A DNA stretch of 64,000 nt from Phragmites australis (taxonomy: Eukaryota; Streptophyta; Magnoliopsida; Poales; Poaceae): the NCBI RefSeq assembly GCF_958298935.1, contig NC_084938.1, forward strand, positions 25,153,501 to 25,217,500, read 5' to 3'. Each line of letters opens with the position of its first letter. The first letter of the stretch is position 1. The notes beneath the pieces are model-generated. The model saw nothing but the letters and a program-made list of their open reading frames with translations. It searched no databases and was not told the DNA's origin. The position numbers were made by a program, and so were the translations under genes. This document shows, one piece after another, positions 1 through 12,831 of the stretch.

Positions 1-1286
1 AACAAGGTATGCCACAATGCTCAACAACATGCTAGAAGTATAAGATATACGAATCAATGCAATACTAAACGATCTAAACAAAATCCCGAAAATAACAGTC
101 ATTGGTTCGGAGTATCCAGGTTCGGACCCTCTGGGTGAACCTCCAGAAGAGGCGCTCGGTTACTGCCTTTTGCTTGTCTCACTCAGAGTATCCGGGGAAA
201 TCCGGAATATCCGAGTTTCGGAGCCTCCGGGCCAAGCCTCCGGGCCATCCTCCGATGAAGACTCTCGGTTAACCACTATTCCAACTTAACCCGGAACCTT
301 CGGACTGGTCCGGACTATCCGGGATATGCCGGACACTCCGGGTGAGGCTCCAGGAGAGGCTCTCGGTTATTCGCTAACGCAATTAACCGGAGTCTCCGAG
401 CTTACCCGAATTATTTGGGTGATACAGACTTGGGTTCTTCCATAACTTTCCCCCCAGTGATTCGACTTACTTTACAAATTTATGCTACACAAACGTGTAT
501 ATGCCATATCCAAATGATTCTAAACACATCTTGCACTCTAAACCCTAACTAATTTTGAACACAATTCGACGAACGAGTTTTTCTAAACCCAGAGTATCCG
601 GGTGAGGCCAGAATATCCGGGTTAGCCTAGAAAACTGCTCTTGAGTGGATTTTTTGGTCGATTCGAGTTGTGATCATTTCCAAGCCTAAAGGGAACATGT
701 TAGGGGTAGTCCAAGGGTCCTGAAACTTACTCACCAACTATCAACACGACTCTAGAGCTCATATTCGCCAAGACTCAATTTTTGCTCCAAAAAGCTCAAG
801 AACGCCAAGAACTTCAAGAACTACTCGAATCTTCCACAAAAATGAAAATGGATTGGATAGATGAGCAGCTCATGATCTAGAGAATGCAATGGTACCACAT
901 GCATACCAAAATTCCTCCTCTTGAGCTCGGATTTGAGGGAGGAAGAGAGAGTTTGAGAGAGATGGGAGTGAGAGGGGAAGCTCCCAGCTGCTGCACGGGT
1001 GGAGAGAGAGCACAGGAGAGTGAGGGAGGAGAGAGAGAGGATAGGTGGGGCTGATGCTCATAGAGAGGTGGGGAGATTGGCCCACATCTGGGGCCCACAT
1101 TTTAGAGAAAAGGGTCTGTTTTGACTGTAAATTTTATTTTTTTCCCTCACAAATTTCTTTTCTCTCATCTAATTGACTTTTAACGAAATGCATTAGTATT
1201 CCCAATTACAATTACGCAAAATTAAACATAATGCTTAAAAAGCATAATTATGCTTAATTGCGTGATTAAGGATTTGGGACGTGACA
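1..1286. repeat. Right part of a Gypsy-type LTR, truncated by the window edge
   Basis: No coding potential is visible. Positions 60-420 and 590-640 are crowded with short variants of a TCCGG/CCGGA motif, as in the LTRs further right. The stretch ends at 1274-1286 with TTGGGACGTGACA, the mirror of a TGTCACG-type LTR start, and Mutator transposase sequence follows at once. I infer the end of an LTR whose start lies left of the window. The 5-bp duplication cannot be tested. Purine-rich 940-1060 gives short frames that are not genes. Confidence 0.5.
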
Positions 1287-2940
1287 ACAGAGGAGGAGGG
1301 TGTTGAGGAAGAGTATGAGAAGGATGTTGATCTAGATGGTGCACATTCACCAGATTATTCGAATGAACCTACCGGTGAGGTAGACGAGGGGGAGAAAACC
1401 CCTTCTCTAACTGAACAGATAGAGCGGAATGATCTTGAGGCTAACGAATCCCCTAAGTATGATATCTCGGATGATGAGGACGATGCTCCAGTTCTCGTGG
1501 ACTGGGACAATCTCAACTGCAACAACCTTATGGTGAATGAGCGGAATTAAGTGGCCTTGGAGTATACGCAGAATGAGGTGACTCAAAGTGCTAGGTATCC
1601 TATTAGTCAGGCCATGAAGGATGTTGTGACCCAATGGGCGACATCGCTTCGACGATAATTTTAAGTTGTCAAGTCAAACAAGAAGGAATATGATGTCAAG
1701 TGCGCGAATGTGGGTTGCCCATGGCGGGTGCATGGCTTCAAAGGGAACTACGTTGACTATTGGGAGGTGTCGATTGTAGTCAAGCATACTTGCATGATGG
1801 ACAAACTTGAGCCCAGCCACAGGAACATAACCTCATCCTTTATCACTAATTTGATATACACACATATTGTGAACAACCTGAACTATGAATCAGGATTCAT
1901 AATTAGGTAAATTAAGAAAGAGTACAAGTACACTATCAGCTACAACAAGGTATGAAAGGAGAAGAGGAAGGCAGTCGAGATGATGTTCGAGACCTATGAA
2001 GTTTCGTATGAGAATCTGCCATATTTACTGTAGACCATTTCTCGATGGAAACCGGGGACGTATAATGACATTGACAAGTACCCATTGATGTCCAAACCTG
2101 ATAAGTACGTCCTGAAACGATTTCGCAATAGGGGCATGTATTGAAGCTTTCAAGCATTGATGACCTATCTTGTGCATCAACGACACTTTTCTTATCGGCA
2201 AGTTCACGTGATAGATCCTAACTGCTATTGGGGTCGATGGGAATAATTAAGTTCTATCGTCAGCCTTTGCATTTGTTGAGGGTGAGAATAGTAGCAGTTG
2301 GTTTTGGTTCTTGTACCGTATGAGGATGGTAATTGTTTATGGTCGGTCGAACATGTGCATTATACATGATCGGCATGCTGGGATGCTCAAGGCAATTATG
2401 GATCTGCAAAATAAAACGGACGATGGCTTGATTGGACCTGTGTGGCCAGATCTGCAGAGTAGGAGGTGCATGAGGCATTTGGATGTAAACTTCTTTCGTC
2501 AATTCAAGAACAAGAACCTCATGAACATGTTCAAGCGGTTGTGCGGTCAGAACCAGCAGCGGAAGTTTGATGCTCTTTAGCCGATACTGGATGAGCTAAT
2601 GAGAAAGCAAACACATGAGTGTGCAAGGAAGCCCATGAGAGGGCCGGAGGACAAACCAGTACCTCTTGAATCCCTACCAAAGGACAATGAAGCAGGCATC
2701 ATACGGAGGACCGAGTCATCTATCAGGTCATTTAGCAAGTGGATTGAGAATGAGGCAAAGGAAAAGTTGGCTCTTCTCTACGACATAAATGGGGCTAGGT
2801 ACAACATTATAACTACAAATTTAGCAGAGGTTTATAACTAGGTGATAAAAGGTGTGAGGGGATTATCGCTGGTAGGGATTGTAGAGTTCATACTTCAAGG
2901 GACATGCAAGTATTTCAGGGACCGCTAAATAATGCTAGTA
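1287..2940 (+). pseudogene. Decayed Mutator-like (MULE) transposase
   Basis: Broken frames read in order like a plant MuDR transposase. An acidic N-terminal region (1287-1550) is followed by a zinc-ribbon-like piece with CPWRVHG and HTC (about 1715-1800). Next come the ITSSF and YTISYNK segments (1830-1950), a region matching EMMFETYEVSY and LPYLL (1978-2030), and the core with FAFVEGENSSSWFWFL and IIHDRHAGML (2262-2390). The tail runs to about 2940. I count several in-frame stops (for example 1548-1550, 1908-1910, 2031-2033) and a frame change near 2220-2260, so no transposase can be made. The left end abuts an LTR and the right end runs into the opposite-strand Gypsy remnant near 3000; no terminal inverted repeats are visible. 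The family is clear; the exact ends are not. Confidence 0.7.
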
Positions 2941-2961
2941 TGATTTATGGGACGAAGATGA

Positions 2962-5900
2962 CTAAGTACATGGAAGACAAGGCAAAGAAGACAAAGATGC
3001 ACCGAGGATAAAGATCATGCCTAGCTCGCTATCTTCTTTTCCTAATTTCTTGAAAACCGAATATGATATTAAATTCACCATAGCTCCACCATCTACTAAC
3101 ATCCTAAAAATCGGCCTCCCATCAATAGGCCCTTTAACATACAATGATTTCAAGTGTTGGCTCGATTATTTAGGTTTTTCAAATATGGCTTCCTTCGGAC
3201 CAAGATTCAATTGAGCAACCTCCTCATCAATAGCTCAAAATTCCAAAGGTAAAAACCATATTGACATCCATACCATCATGAAGTGGAGAATAATCTCTAA
3301 TCACTGGAGAGTCATCTAACATGTCATCCTAATCATCACTAGGTGATACAACATGTACTTCAACTTACTTCAATCTTCATTCTTTCCGAATAGGCATCAT
3401 CGACTTAATTTCATTGAAAACTTCATCTCTCACCTTTTCTGCTTGAGCTTCTCCCAATTCTTGCTTGCGTAACCTTTGTAGCCTTCTCTTTTGGGAGTGT
3501 GAGAAACCTCGAGGACACCATTAGAGCTACGGTTTAGTTCTAAGCAGCAAGGACACCTTCCTTTTAACCTTCTGATCACCCGAACTACCGATCAGCTTGG
3601 CACTGGAACTAGTTTCTTCAACTTTTGGCGCCATGGACTACTGCACCACCGTAGGGGGTGCCAACTTGATCCCAAGATCAGTACTAACCACCTCTATAAC
3701 TTCCTCCTCATTGCCGCCATTCAAACCGCTATTAGCTGATTGTTAATAACTGATTGTTTTCCCTTCTGTTCAAGATCTAATTTTTCATTAAAAACACTCA
3801 CATTCTTCCCACGATACACATTTTTAATTTCCCTTCTATCCCTTCAATCATTTGACCGATTTCCTAAACTAAATCGGTCTTGTTTAGGATGAGATAGCAT
3901 GTCGAATGCCAAATGTTTAGGTGATGTCCATCTTGGATGAAACGGTGCAAACAGCATAGGAGGTGATGCCCAAGGTCCATACCAACTCTATGACGGACAT
4001 GGTAGAGACATCATAGGAAGAAACCCCTATATCATAGGTATTGGCGGCCCAAACGGAGGAAACAAAACTGTTGTAATATTACTCTCTCATTTCCTTTTCC
4101 TCCCCCCAAACTCATACTTCGGATGTGACCTTGAACGTTTAAGAGTATTTGACCGGTTGCCTCCCTTTTGGTTAGGCTTGCCACTCACATACTTAGTCAA
4201 AAATACACTGAATGTAGATTTTGGCTTTTCAAGATTCTCAGTGACTTTGTTTCTATTTCCATTCACTTTCCAATGATCAACCTCTGGGCTTTTAGGTTTG
4301 ATCATCTTTGGTTGCACATTATCCTCACCAATAACCACATCCTTGCCTTTAGTTGACTCGGCTTGAGGTGGTCGAATCAAGACTTTCTTGCCTTCAAAAT
4401 TGACCATGTTGACAGAGAATGGATCACTATCTAACTTAATCTTAGAATTTCTAGCAAACTTCAATCATCTTTCATTAATGGTCGATTGAACCTATCGACT
4501 GAAGACATTGAAATCATTAGTAGCATGAGAATAAGAATTATTCCATTTGCAATATGCACACTTCTTAAGCTCCTCAAATGGTGGAATAACATGGTTAGGA
4601 GGCAAACTGATCTATTTTTCTTGTAGCAAAAGATCAAACATCTTATCACACTTAGTAATATCAAATGTAAATTTTATCTCTTCTTGCTGATTCTTTTGTG
4701 GAGTCGGCTTCAAAACGGAGCATACAAATAGTTTAGATTTAGATTTTCATGTCCACTCAGCTATGCACATATCAACACTATACTCATCCGATGAATCGTC
4801 CTCATATTTGACTACATTAACACTAGAACGATCCACTTTGTTCTTCTCACTAAATTTTTGGACTTTTCTATACTCTTTGGCACGACTTTCTTGAGCCAGA
4901 GCCCGCTGCAAGACTTGATTCACATCTGAAAATTCTTGCCCCTCTAACTTTTCTTTTATGTGTGCTTGCAAATCAGTAAAATCTAATTTAGCAAGATCTC
5001 TATCGGATAGCGCTACATTGAAACATCGATTTTTTAGTATCTCTAAACCTTCTAATATATTCAAAGACAAACTCATTATAGTTTTGTCTAACCGATGTTA
5101 AATGAATCAACCTCAATTCCGTATCTCTAGTATAGAAATACTCATAAAATTTTTGCTCAATTTGTGCATGTGTATGAATAGAATTAGGTGTAAGCAAAGT
5201 AAACAAAGTAAATGCATTGCCGGAAAGTGATAAAGGAAATAAACTCAATCTTAAAATATCACTACCCCGGTTTGCCACATTGTGCAAGAAATTGCCCTAT
5301 ATGTTCTATTGTGGTTCTACCATCCTCCCTATTAAACTTAACAAAGTTAGGCACATTAAACCCACAAAGATATATAATTGTATCATAATAATCGGGATAA
5401 GGTTTTTGATAAATATGTGCTCTACCTTTAGGTTCTATCCCAAAATGCTTCCTTAAAAGACTAGTCCTTTGTTCTCTAATGATCTAATGTCTTATAGGTT
5501 GCTCGGCCATGGGCCGAGCAGTCGTAGAACTTTGTAGAACACTTTGTGGAGGCACATCTAAGCAAGTATCCGGCAATGGATCATAAGTGATGCCAGTACC
5601 ATATGGAGGTATGTGAGACTTACTATATGATACGGTGTTATATGAAACTATATGAATGCTTGCTAAAATTTCATTAACTCGGCTATTGTGATTAGCTACA
5701 TGTGGAACCGAGATAGTTACACTACATGTAATATTTGATACTGAAAAAATAAACGATGAAACCTCAGGTTTAATAATATTTGGTGTAGTAAGTGGAGGTG
5801 TCACAACATTGGTCGAACCTAGAACATTAGTTCGGCCATGAATTTGATCCATCTGCATATCTTGTTGTAGAGGTAGAATTGTGCCGATGAACCAAAAGAA

Positions 5901-6562
5901 TCTTGCTGAAATTTGCTACCATTGTTCGAATTGGAAGTACTAGCATCATGTAACAAAGCCTATTTTTGTGTATCTCTAATACCATGCACCTCTAGATCTA
6001 TAGAATAAAAATGGCTATTGAACAGTTGATCTAAAACTTTAGCTAACGTGTCAAATTTGTTACTCATGGTAGTACCTACGGATTGATCAACCATATGCAT
6101 GATTTGTTGTTGCAAAGTATGAGACGAATCACTTACATTGGGATTTACCTCAATTTTTGCGTAGATGATCGGGGTTAGATCACTCTTCTTGATCACCCCT
6201 TGTCTTGTCTTTTGGTAGCACGCAAGCATCACCCTCTCCACCTCCCGCTTTTGAGTTTCAATGGCTTGGTGATCGTCCTCAGGAAGCTTTTCAAGCACCA
6301 GCGCGATGATGTTGTTGGGCTTGATTTTGGCTTCCTCATTGGCCATGGCACAGCAACTAGAGGAGGGGATTGGTGCTGAAACCATAGGTGTTGAAGTCGA
6401 TGGAGAACCGTTGTTCCCCAGCGGAGTCATGAATTTGTGTTGGCACAAGATTTTGTAACCCCGTGCAACACACAAATCCTTGAATCCTAGATAACAATCC
6501 CAATTTTGTAGGAAAATCACGACTTGTTTGCGAGCAAATAAGCAAAGAATTTTAAATAACAA
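2962..6562 (-). pseudogene. Decayed Gypsy gag-protease region
   Basis: Read on the minus strand, this is a grass Ty3/Gypsy gag followed by an aspartic protease. The gag N-terminus is at 6562-5960. A retrotransposon-gag core with the HAQIEQKFYEYFY and FVFEYIRRFRDTK segments is at 5287-5000, continuing to 4747. A CxxC...H knuckle-like segment (CAYCKWNNSYSHATND) lies near 4560-4500. The protease at 3153-2962 carries MLVDGGAMVNLI, where the canonical D-S/T-G is DGG, as is common in this plant clade. Stops and frame changes separate the pieces, and reverse transcriptase and integrase are absent because the element is cut off near 2960-3010. Nothing here should yield a working polyprotein. A domain profile search in all frames would confirm the order. 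Confidence 0.75.
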
Positions 6563-6794
6563 TCATGAGAGTCGTTGCTCGGTTGATATACAAGCAAATC
6601 AATAAAGAAAACCATCCAAACCACGAGGATTTGGAGCAATAGAGCTAGCCCTAATATGCAGGAAAGAAAAACAAAAGTAGATGCGAAATTTGATGATTGA
6701 CTAATGTGTTACAATCGGCATCCACCCCCTTAACTATTTATAGGGGCGGTTTGGACTTGGCCCTTATGGAATACGACTCTAACCCTAGCCTACT
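6563..6794 (-). repeat. Leader/LTR part of the minus-strand Gypsy element
   Basis: This stretch lies upstream of the gag remnant in its reading direction and holds a minus-strand TATA-like CTATAAATAG at 6734-6743. I infer that it is the R/U5 and leader side of that element's 5' LTR. The LTR is interrupted by the solo LTR at 6795-10283 and resumes at 10289. Confidence 0.4.
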
Positions 6795-9700
6795 TGTAAC
6801 ATCCTGAGTTTGAGCATGTTAATTGATTGCAAAATTCACTCCAAATTAAATATTTTTAGGGTTAATTAAGCTAACTATGGGTTAAGAGAATAGGTATGTG
6901 GATATATATATACCAGTATATGTATACATTCATATTTATAAGTTGAGCTGAGTTGCATAGGTAATTCAAAGTGCACTAGAATCAAATTCAAATAGTCTCT
7001 ACATTAAGTTGGTTCATATGCATTAGTTTGAGATTTATTTGGTTCTTTGTATGGAGGTTTGAAATTGAATGTCTCTCAACTTCAAATCTACTCTTAGATT
7101 ATATTCAGCTCCAATCCAAATTGAGTTCGAATCCTTTGTTTCAAAACCTTCCCCAAAGATCTTATTCCAAATTCAAATCAAAGTTCAAATATTCCAAATG
7201 GAGTTGATCTTAATCCCAAGTTAAAATTCAAATTCAAAATTTTCCATTTTGAATTATTCCCAAAATCCCTCCCTCTCTCCTTTCTTATTTTTTTCTCTCT
7301 CTTTTCCTTTTCTCTTCTCTTTTTTCGCTCGGACCGAATTTCCCTCCCCTCCCTCTTTCTCAGCCCACCAGCCGGCCTTTCTTTCTCTCCTCCCACGCGT
7401 CGGCCCTTCCTTTCTCTCTCGCCACGCTCGGTCCACATCACAACGCTGCCGGCCCAGCTCGCGTGTGCGTGCCCACGCCCCGCGCGTCGCTTGGCCGTCC
7501 GCAGGTCCACGCGTCGCTGATCCGACCTCCGTTCCGCGCGCCTTCTTTCCCTCCTTCCCTTTCCAGCGTGACAACACCTCCGCCGGTTGTCGTTCCCCGG
7601 GAAGCTCTCCCGACTGGCTTCCCCTTTCTCCGCTCTCTCTCTCTCTCTTCTCTCTCCCTCTCTCTCTCTATCTCTGCTGCCCATGCGTCTGCACCGTGAC
7701 TTCACACGCCCACGCGCTTCGCCAGGGCAGAGCATGCCCATGATCCGGGAAATAAGGTGGGCACCAGCTGCCACCTCGCCACCGACATCCCCATGACGCC
7801 AGTGCGCGCACCGCCTCTCCATGCTCTCTCTCCATCTCTATAAATAGTAGCCCCGCGTCTCTCTCTCCCTCTTCTCCATTCGCCTCGCCACAGCACTACC
7901 ACCGTCGCCATTGTCGCCGCTGCGACATCTTCAATGCCCGTCTGTCGACGATGTGCTGCCAAGGAGCATCGGGAAGCCATCACCATCCTTATGCCGCCGT
8001 CCAATCGTTGGGAGCCTGCCGGGAACCAGTCCGCACCGCCAGTCGATTCTTTCCCCCTTCTCCACCGCGCGCTCGCGCACGCGCATAGCTGGGCCGTTGC
8101 TCGCACGCATGGAAATCGGCCACAGGTCATGGCTCAGCCTGGCTCTACCTAATCGCCAGCCTCACCGACCCAGTCTCCAGACGGGCCACTTGGTAGGCCG
8201 GCTTGCCTTCGTGGCCCGTTAGCCAGCCAGCCCAAAACCCAAGTGGGCCTGCACAGTGCGGGCCCAGTACTATACAGCCTGACACGTCCAAACCCAAACT
8301 TGACCCATCTAGGCCCAGACCTGGCCCAATCTGGGCCCATCGTGACCGGATAGGCCCCATCTATGAACAGTGCCATTTCTTAATTCCTCGATTTAAATTC
8401 TGAATAAACCTTCTGGGAGCCGTAACTTCTCCGTTCTGGCTCTGATTTCGACGATTCTTTCGCCGACATTCATCTAAAATCGAGATCTAGTCATCTGTCA
8501 TGTTGTGGTATCCATTAGGGCTCATTTGGCTTTCTATTTGGTGTTAAATTGATTCTTCTTTAGTATCACCGTTGTTGATCGTAGTCGCGATTTCAGGGCA
8601 ACCCGAGTTATGTGAGTGCTGCGCCGGAAGCATCGGGAGTGAGGAGGATCCCGATTACAATCAACACTTCAAAGAAAATTCCGGAGAAGGCAAGTCCTAT
8701 CTTTTTTATCATATTGAACCTATGGTTTTCAATTAATATACATGATCAACTAAAATTGGACTTATTATCGCATGTGATATATATTACGTTTTCTTTCAAA
8801 CTACTTGTAGTAGTTAATCCTATCAACACTGCCATGCCTTATATGTCATCATCCAGAATACATACCACCCTAGGATTACCTGTCGTTATCTATATTAACG
8901 TTGGACGACTCCATGATATCTAGCATGCTTAGGATTGAATACATCTCCTTGGAGATATCGCTTTTAAAACACCTCTTCTCGGAGACAAGACTTACTATTA
9001 TCAACGAAAACTTATATACCATGCCTCTTTGATGGTTGTGAATTCCATAATGGTCGTAAAACCCTTGATGTCATGTGGGACATGGGTGGTGATGTGTAAA
9101 AATGGGTGAAAACTGTTTTGGCACGGGCAGGTAGAGTGGTCCTCGAGGGATGATGCTTTTGGGGGCTTGAGTTACATAGTGGTATTTATTGCCCATGAAG
9201 ATGCCTAGCCCGGCCACTTAAGGACCGAGTCTTGCACCGTCATGTCTAGCCACCCCCGTGCAACCATGCGTCCTGTATGGGCAGGACTTGACTTTCCTTC
9301 ACTAGACTGAGTTGGGCATCATACCAGGGTCCATATGTCTCGCTGTTGGAGGTTTTAGGGACTGGCTTAGGCTTAAAAAGGGATGCTAGCCTTCGGAACA
9401 TGCAGCTCTGGGACTTGGCGTGTCTCGTGGAAAAGCCCGGCAGGAAAGGTGTTGGAGAATCTCTGTATGATTCGCTCCTCCACTTGCAACGGTTGGAGGC
9501 TGAGCATATCGCATGAGTAAAGTTGCACAATCTCTGCAGAGTGTAAATCTATTTGAATTGTCGTGTCTACGGTCATGGACATGTAAAGGCATGGTCACGC
9601 TTGAATAGACTCCGGGTGCGCGAAGTTTGATGAGTGAGTGTGTGGACTAGATGTCCGTGTGATGTGGTTCCTGGCTCACTCCGCTAGAAGCTGTGTGGTA

Positions 9701-10283
9701 CTAGAGGTATACCAGATATGATAAAAAGGACTGCGGAGTGAGGTGTAGCCCCTCCCAGGATCGAGAAACCCCAGATACGGCTCGTCACTGATATTGAACT
9801 ACTTAAAATATCTTGAAGTCAATCATAGTTGATACAATAGGTAATCTGCATAAACTGCTTTACGCTTAAATCTAAATCGTAAAGCCTATCCTTGAATAAA
9901 CCCTTTATGAATCTATCAACATTTTGAAGTAGTATAGGGATTGCTGAGTACCTTCCGTACTCACTCTTGCTGTCATTCAGATGAAAAACCCAATGCCGAC
10001 TCCGCCGGAGGTGAAGTCGGGGATGAAGAATAGTCTCTGAGGTCACGTTCGCCCCCTCGTTGCTTGTGGCTTGGGCTTTTGCTTCCGTTATGTGTTTTGC
10101 TGGCCGCTAGACCAGGCTTTTAATATTCAGTATGGATTGTAAACCTTTTTTTTTACCCAGAACCTTAGTATTTACATACGAAGTTTGACTATGATACTAC
10201 AACTGTTATACTATGCGTATCAACTACATAATCCAGAGACTGATACAGGAGGCACAGGAGATCCCGGTAATGGGGGTCTTACA
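6795..10283 (+). mobile_element. Solo LTR, about 3.5 kb, Gypsy-type
   Basis: It begins TGTAACATCCTGAG and ends GGGGTCTTACA, that is TG...CA with short inverted termini. A perfect 5-bp direct repeat CTACT flanks it (6790-6794 and 10284-10288). The 5' part is AT-rich. The middle (7240-8160) is very GC- and pyrimidine-rich and contains a TATAAATA box at 7839-7846, a plausible LTR promoter. No gag or pol lies between the two target repeats, so this is a solo LTR left by LTR-LTR recombination. It sits inside an older Gypsy element. The long frames at 7178-7822 and 7249-7743 come from skewed composition and are not called as genes. Confidence 0.85.
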
Positions 10284-10288
10284 CTACT

Positions 10289-10930
10289 TGTGCCATGTTC
10301 GATAGAAAACACGAAAAGAATCCAAACAGATCTATAATTCCAAATCAACTCGGACTCAGAGTAACACCGGATGGTCCGACAAGAAATAAATGTGAATACC
10401 GGACTATCCGACGAGTTCAATCAATCAACAAACCTAAATTATATTTAATAAACACCGAATGGTTCGGCGTAATAAATGAACTCACCGGAGACTTCCTTCG
10501 GAATAATTTTTTCAGAGAGTAATTTCTCTGCAAGAATTTCCTTTGAACGTGTCGGATAATCCAGCAATCGTCAGATGACTCGCCAGACTAGTATTTCTAG
10601 AGAGAAAAACTTTATGCAAGATTTTCCTTTGAATGCGTCGAATAATCTAGCGATCGCCGAATGACTCACCAAACTAATATTTCTAGAGAGTAAATTTTTT
10701 TGTAAGATTTTCTATTAAACACGCCAGATAACTCACCAGACTAATATTTTTAAGGAGCAAAACTTTCTGCAAGATTTGAGCTATACTCACCGGATGCTCC
10801 AGCGTTTCATCAAATACATCGCCGAAGCAATTTTTCAGAGAGCAAACTTTTTTACAAAATTCTATCATTTCACCTACCGAATAGTCCGACGATGATAATA
10901 TCTTAAATACCGGACTATCTGCCCTGTAAA
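10289..10930. repeat. Continuation of older LTR with degenerate tandem repeat
   Basis: Removing the solo LTR joins this to 6563-6789. Positions 10370-10480 carry CCGGA/TCCGG motifs. From about 10508 to 10870 a unit of roughly 65-90 bases recurs about five times. Each copy has a 'ttctagagagNaaa.ctt..gcaagatt' core followed by a CCAGACTAATA-like end (near 10590, 10675, 10740). Copies are diverged and of unequal length. Confidence 0.55.
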
Positions 10931-11970
10931 CAAATTAGCCGTGTCATTTTTTGTTCTCCACACGCACGTGAACAAGTGGGAACATATATATGGAGATCGA
11001 AAATTTGATCTAAGTTTGAAGAATGTAGCTTAAAGTTTTACATCGCGGTTTCGCAGTGAGAGCCTGCGCAAAGCACGGGTGCGATATGCGGCCAGCGGCC
11101 AACCAGTCCACACAAGCCTGCTCAGCCCCAGTTCGCGTGGTGGCGAGGTAAGCAACGCACGCGACGCGATTCGCTACTGGTTCCGGGTCCGGTATCTCTC
11201 CTGCTCCGGTCGACTCGCCACCATATATACTCTAGCCGTGGGCGCGTCTGCTTTCGCCAGTCTTCGCTACTGTCCCTTGCCCACCTGCTCTTCCACGGAG
11301 TTTTCCAGCAAATAACGGCTGGCCATCGGATAGGCCTAGAGCTATCTGTGAATCTATTTTAATTTAACTCAATCAATTAATTAGTTATTTTAATTAGATC
11401 AAAATAATTAGTTAGTTAATTAAATTACATTAGCATATATTCATAGATATTTATTGGTGCTGTATGCCCATCACTAGACACCGGTTACCACGCTTTTATA
11501 GTTTACCCCCTATTGATGTCTCGGTTAGATAGATCAAGTCGGTCATCAAACTGGTTCGTACTATTGAATATTCAGGTTCAGCTGTTTCAGATAGTAAATA
11601 ATGATGGTATTAACACTAACTAAATCTTACATGTAGGTTTTATATAGAGAAACATAGTGTCTCCGCTTTTGGATGCTATTTTGGCAAAATGAAGTGGATT
11701 CGGATATAATGCATAATGTTTGTCGTACGTCAGAGATGATGGTTATGTAGATTTTCATCTCACATGAATGGAGATTTAAAATAACCTAATAATTTCTCCT
11801 ATCTGAGCTATATGGGCGTCTCTTGATGTTATGTTATGTCAAAAGATTTCTTGCATCACGTTTGTGTGATGATATAAACTTCATGTCTGTATTTTGTAAT
11901 AAGTAACGGTCTAGTGTCTCGAGGGAAGCAGAAACAGGGATATAATTCCATTGTTTAAAATATCTCGCAG
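10931..11970. other. Intergenic spacer upstream of the EF-hand array
   Basis: No protein family is recognised. A GC-rich island at 11060-11320 contains a TATATATA-like sequence near 11223 followed by pyrimidine-rich sequence. It could be an old promoter or a captured gene fragment. The rest (11340-11960) is AT-rich with no supported feature. Confidence 0.3.
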
Positions 11971-12408
11971 GACCCCACGGTCTCTCCGTCTCTGGCAACC
12001 CTGAGTTGTTGACCCATGCCAACGCCGCCGTGCGTTCCACTGCAAAGTGCAAACGCGGTCTTCGAAGCCGTTGGTGTCGGACCGCCCAACCGGGCACCGA
12101 CTCCGCATATGCCGCGGGCGCGCATTTTCCATCCCGCGTCCCGCCCAAAAGATACGAACTTCGCGTGGTTACCAAGCACCAACGGCAACACGCGCCCACA
12201 GCATCTTACCGACGTCAAAATCCTTGGGCCCAACCCCAACCCAGCCCGTCAACAAAAACCGTAGGCCCAAAGGCGCCCGCCACCGCACTTGCAAGCCTAT
12301 AAAAATGGCCCGACCGAGCGCCTTCGTTTCACATCAAACCAAACCAAGCCAACCTCACTCTTCCTCTCACACGAACACTTTCCAAGAACAGAGAGCGCGC
12401 GTCCGAAG
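11971..12408 (+). promoter_or_regulatory. Promoter and 5' UTR of EF-hand gene 1
   Basis: This is homologous to the sequence before the other two EF-hand genes, starting with the shared CCCACGGTCTCT block. A TATA box TATAAAAA lies at 12298-12305, about 104 bases before the ATG. All three copies keep the block GGCAACACGCGCCCACAGCA and a GGCCCAA-rich segment before the TATA box, a TCP/telo-box-like context that I only infer. Confidence 0.7.
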
Positions 12409-12831
12409 ATGAGCGTGGAGATCCTGGACGGGAGCACGGTCCGGAGCTTCGTGGAGGACGAACGCGCCTTCAACTCGTCGGTGGACGGCCGGTTCGCGGC
12501 GCTGGACGCCGACCGCGACGGCCTGCTCTCGTACGCGGAGATGGCCGGGGAGCTGATGAGCCTGCGGGTGCTCGAGAAGCACTTCGGCGTGGACGAGGCC
12601 GCCGTGGGCGCCGACGAGCTCGCGGGGCTGTACCGCGGCCTGTTCGCGCTGTTCGACAGGGACGGCAGTGGCAAGGTGGACCAGCAAGAGTTCCGGGCGG
12701 AGATGAGGGAGGTGATGCTCGCGGTGGCCAACGGGCTCGGCTTCCTGCCCGTGCAGATGGTCGTCGAGGAAGGCAGCTTCCTTAAGGTGGCCGTCGACAG
12801 GGAGCTCGGCGAGCTCGCGAAAGCTGCCTAA
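12409..12831 (+). CDS. Two-EF-hand calcium-binding protein, copy 1
   Basis: Intronless, 140 residues. Two canonical 12-residue calcium loops are visible: residues 33-44 (D33, D35, D37, S41, E44) and residues 83-94 (D83, D85, S87, D91, E94). The arrangement is that of a small plant EF-hand protein with one EF-hand pair. There is no signal peptide or membrane segment, so it should be soluble and act as a calcium sensor or buffer; its partners are unknown. The chosen ATG follows GTCCGAAG and is preceded by a TATA box and short 5' UTR conserved in all three copies. Copy 1 differs from copy 2 at about six bases, two of them changing residues (L81 versus R, E135 versus Q). Long antisense frames over the GC-rich coding region are shadows. 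Confidence 0.92.
   Translation: MSVEILDGSTVRSFVEDERAFNSSVDGRFAALDADRDGLLSYAEMAGELMSLRVLEKHFGVDEAAVGADELAGLYRGLFALFDRDGSGKVDQQEFRAEMREVMLAVANGLGFLPVQMVVEEGSFLKVAVDRELGELAKAA

Noticed and set aside
7178..7822. 214-codon Arg/Glu-rich minus frame in the solo LTR
   Set aside because: Low-complexity composition in a pyrimidine-rich LTR; open frames occur on both strands.
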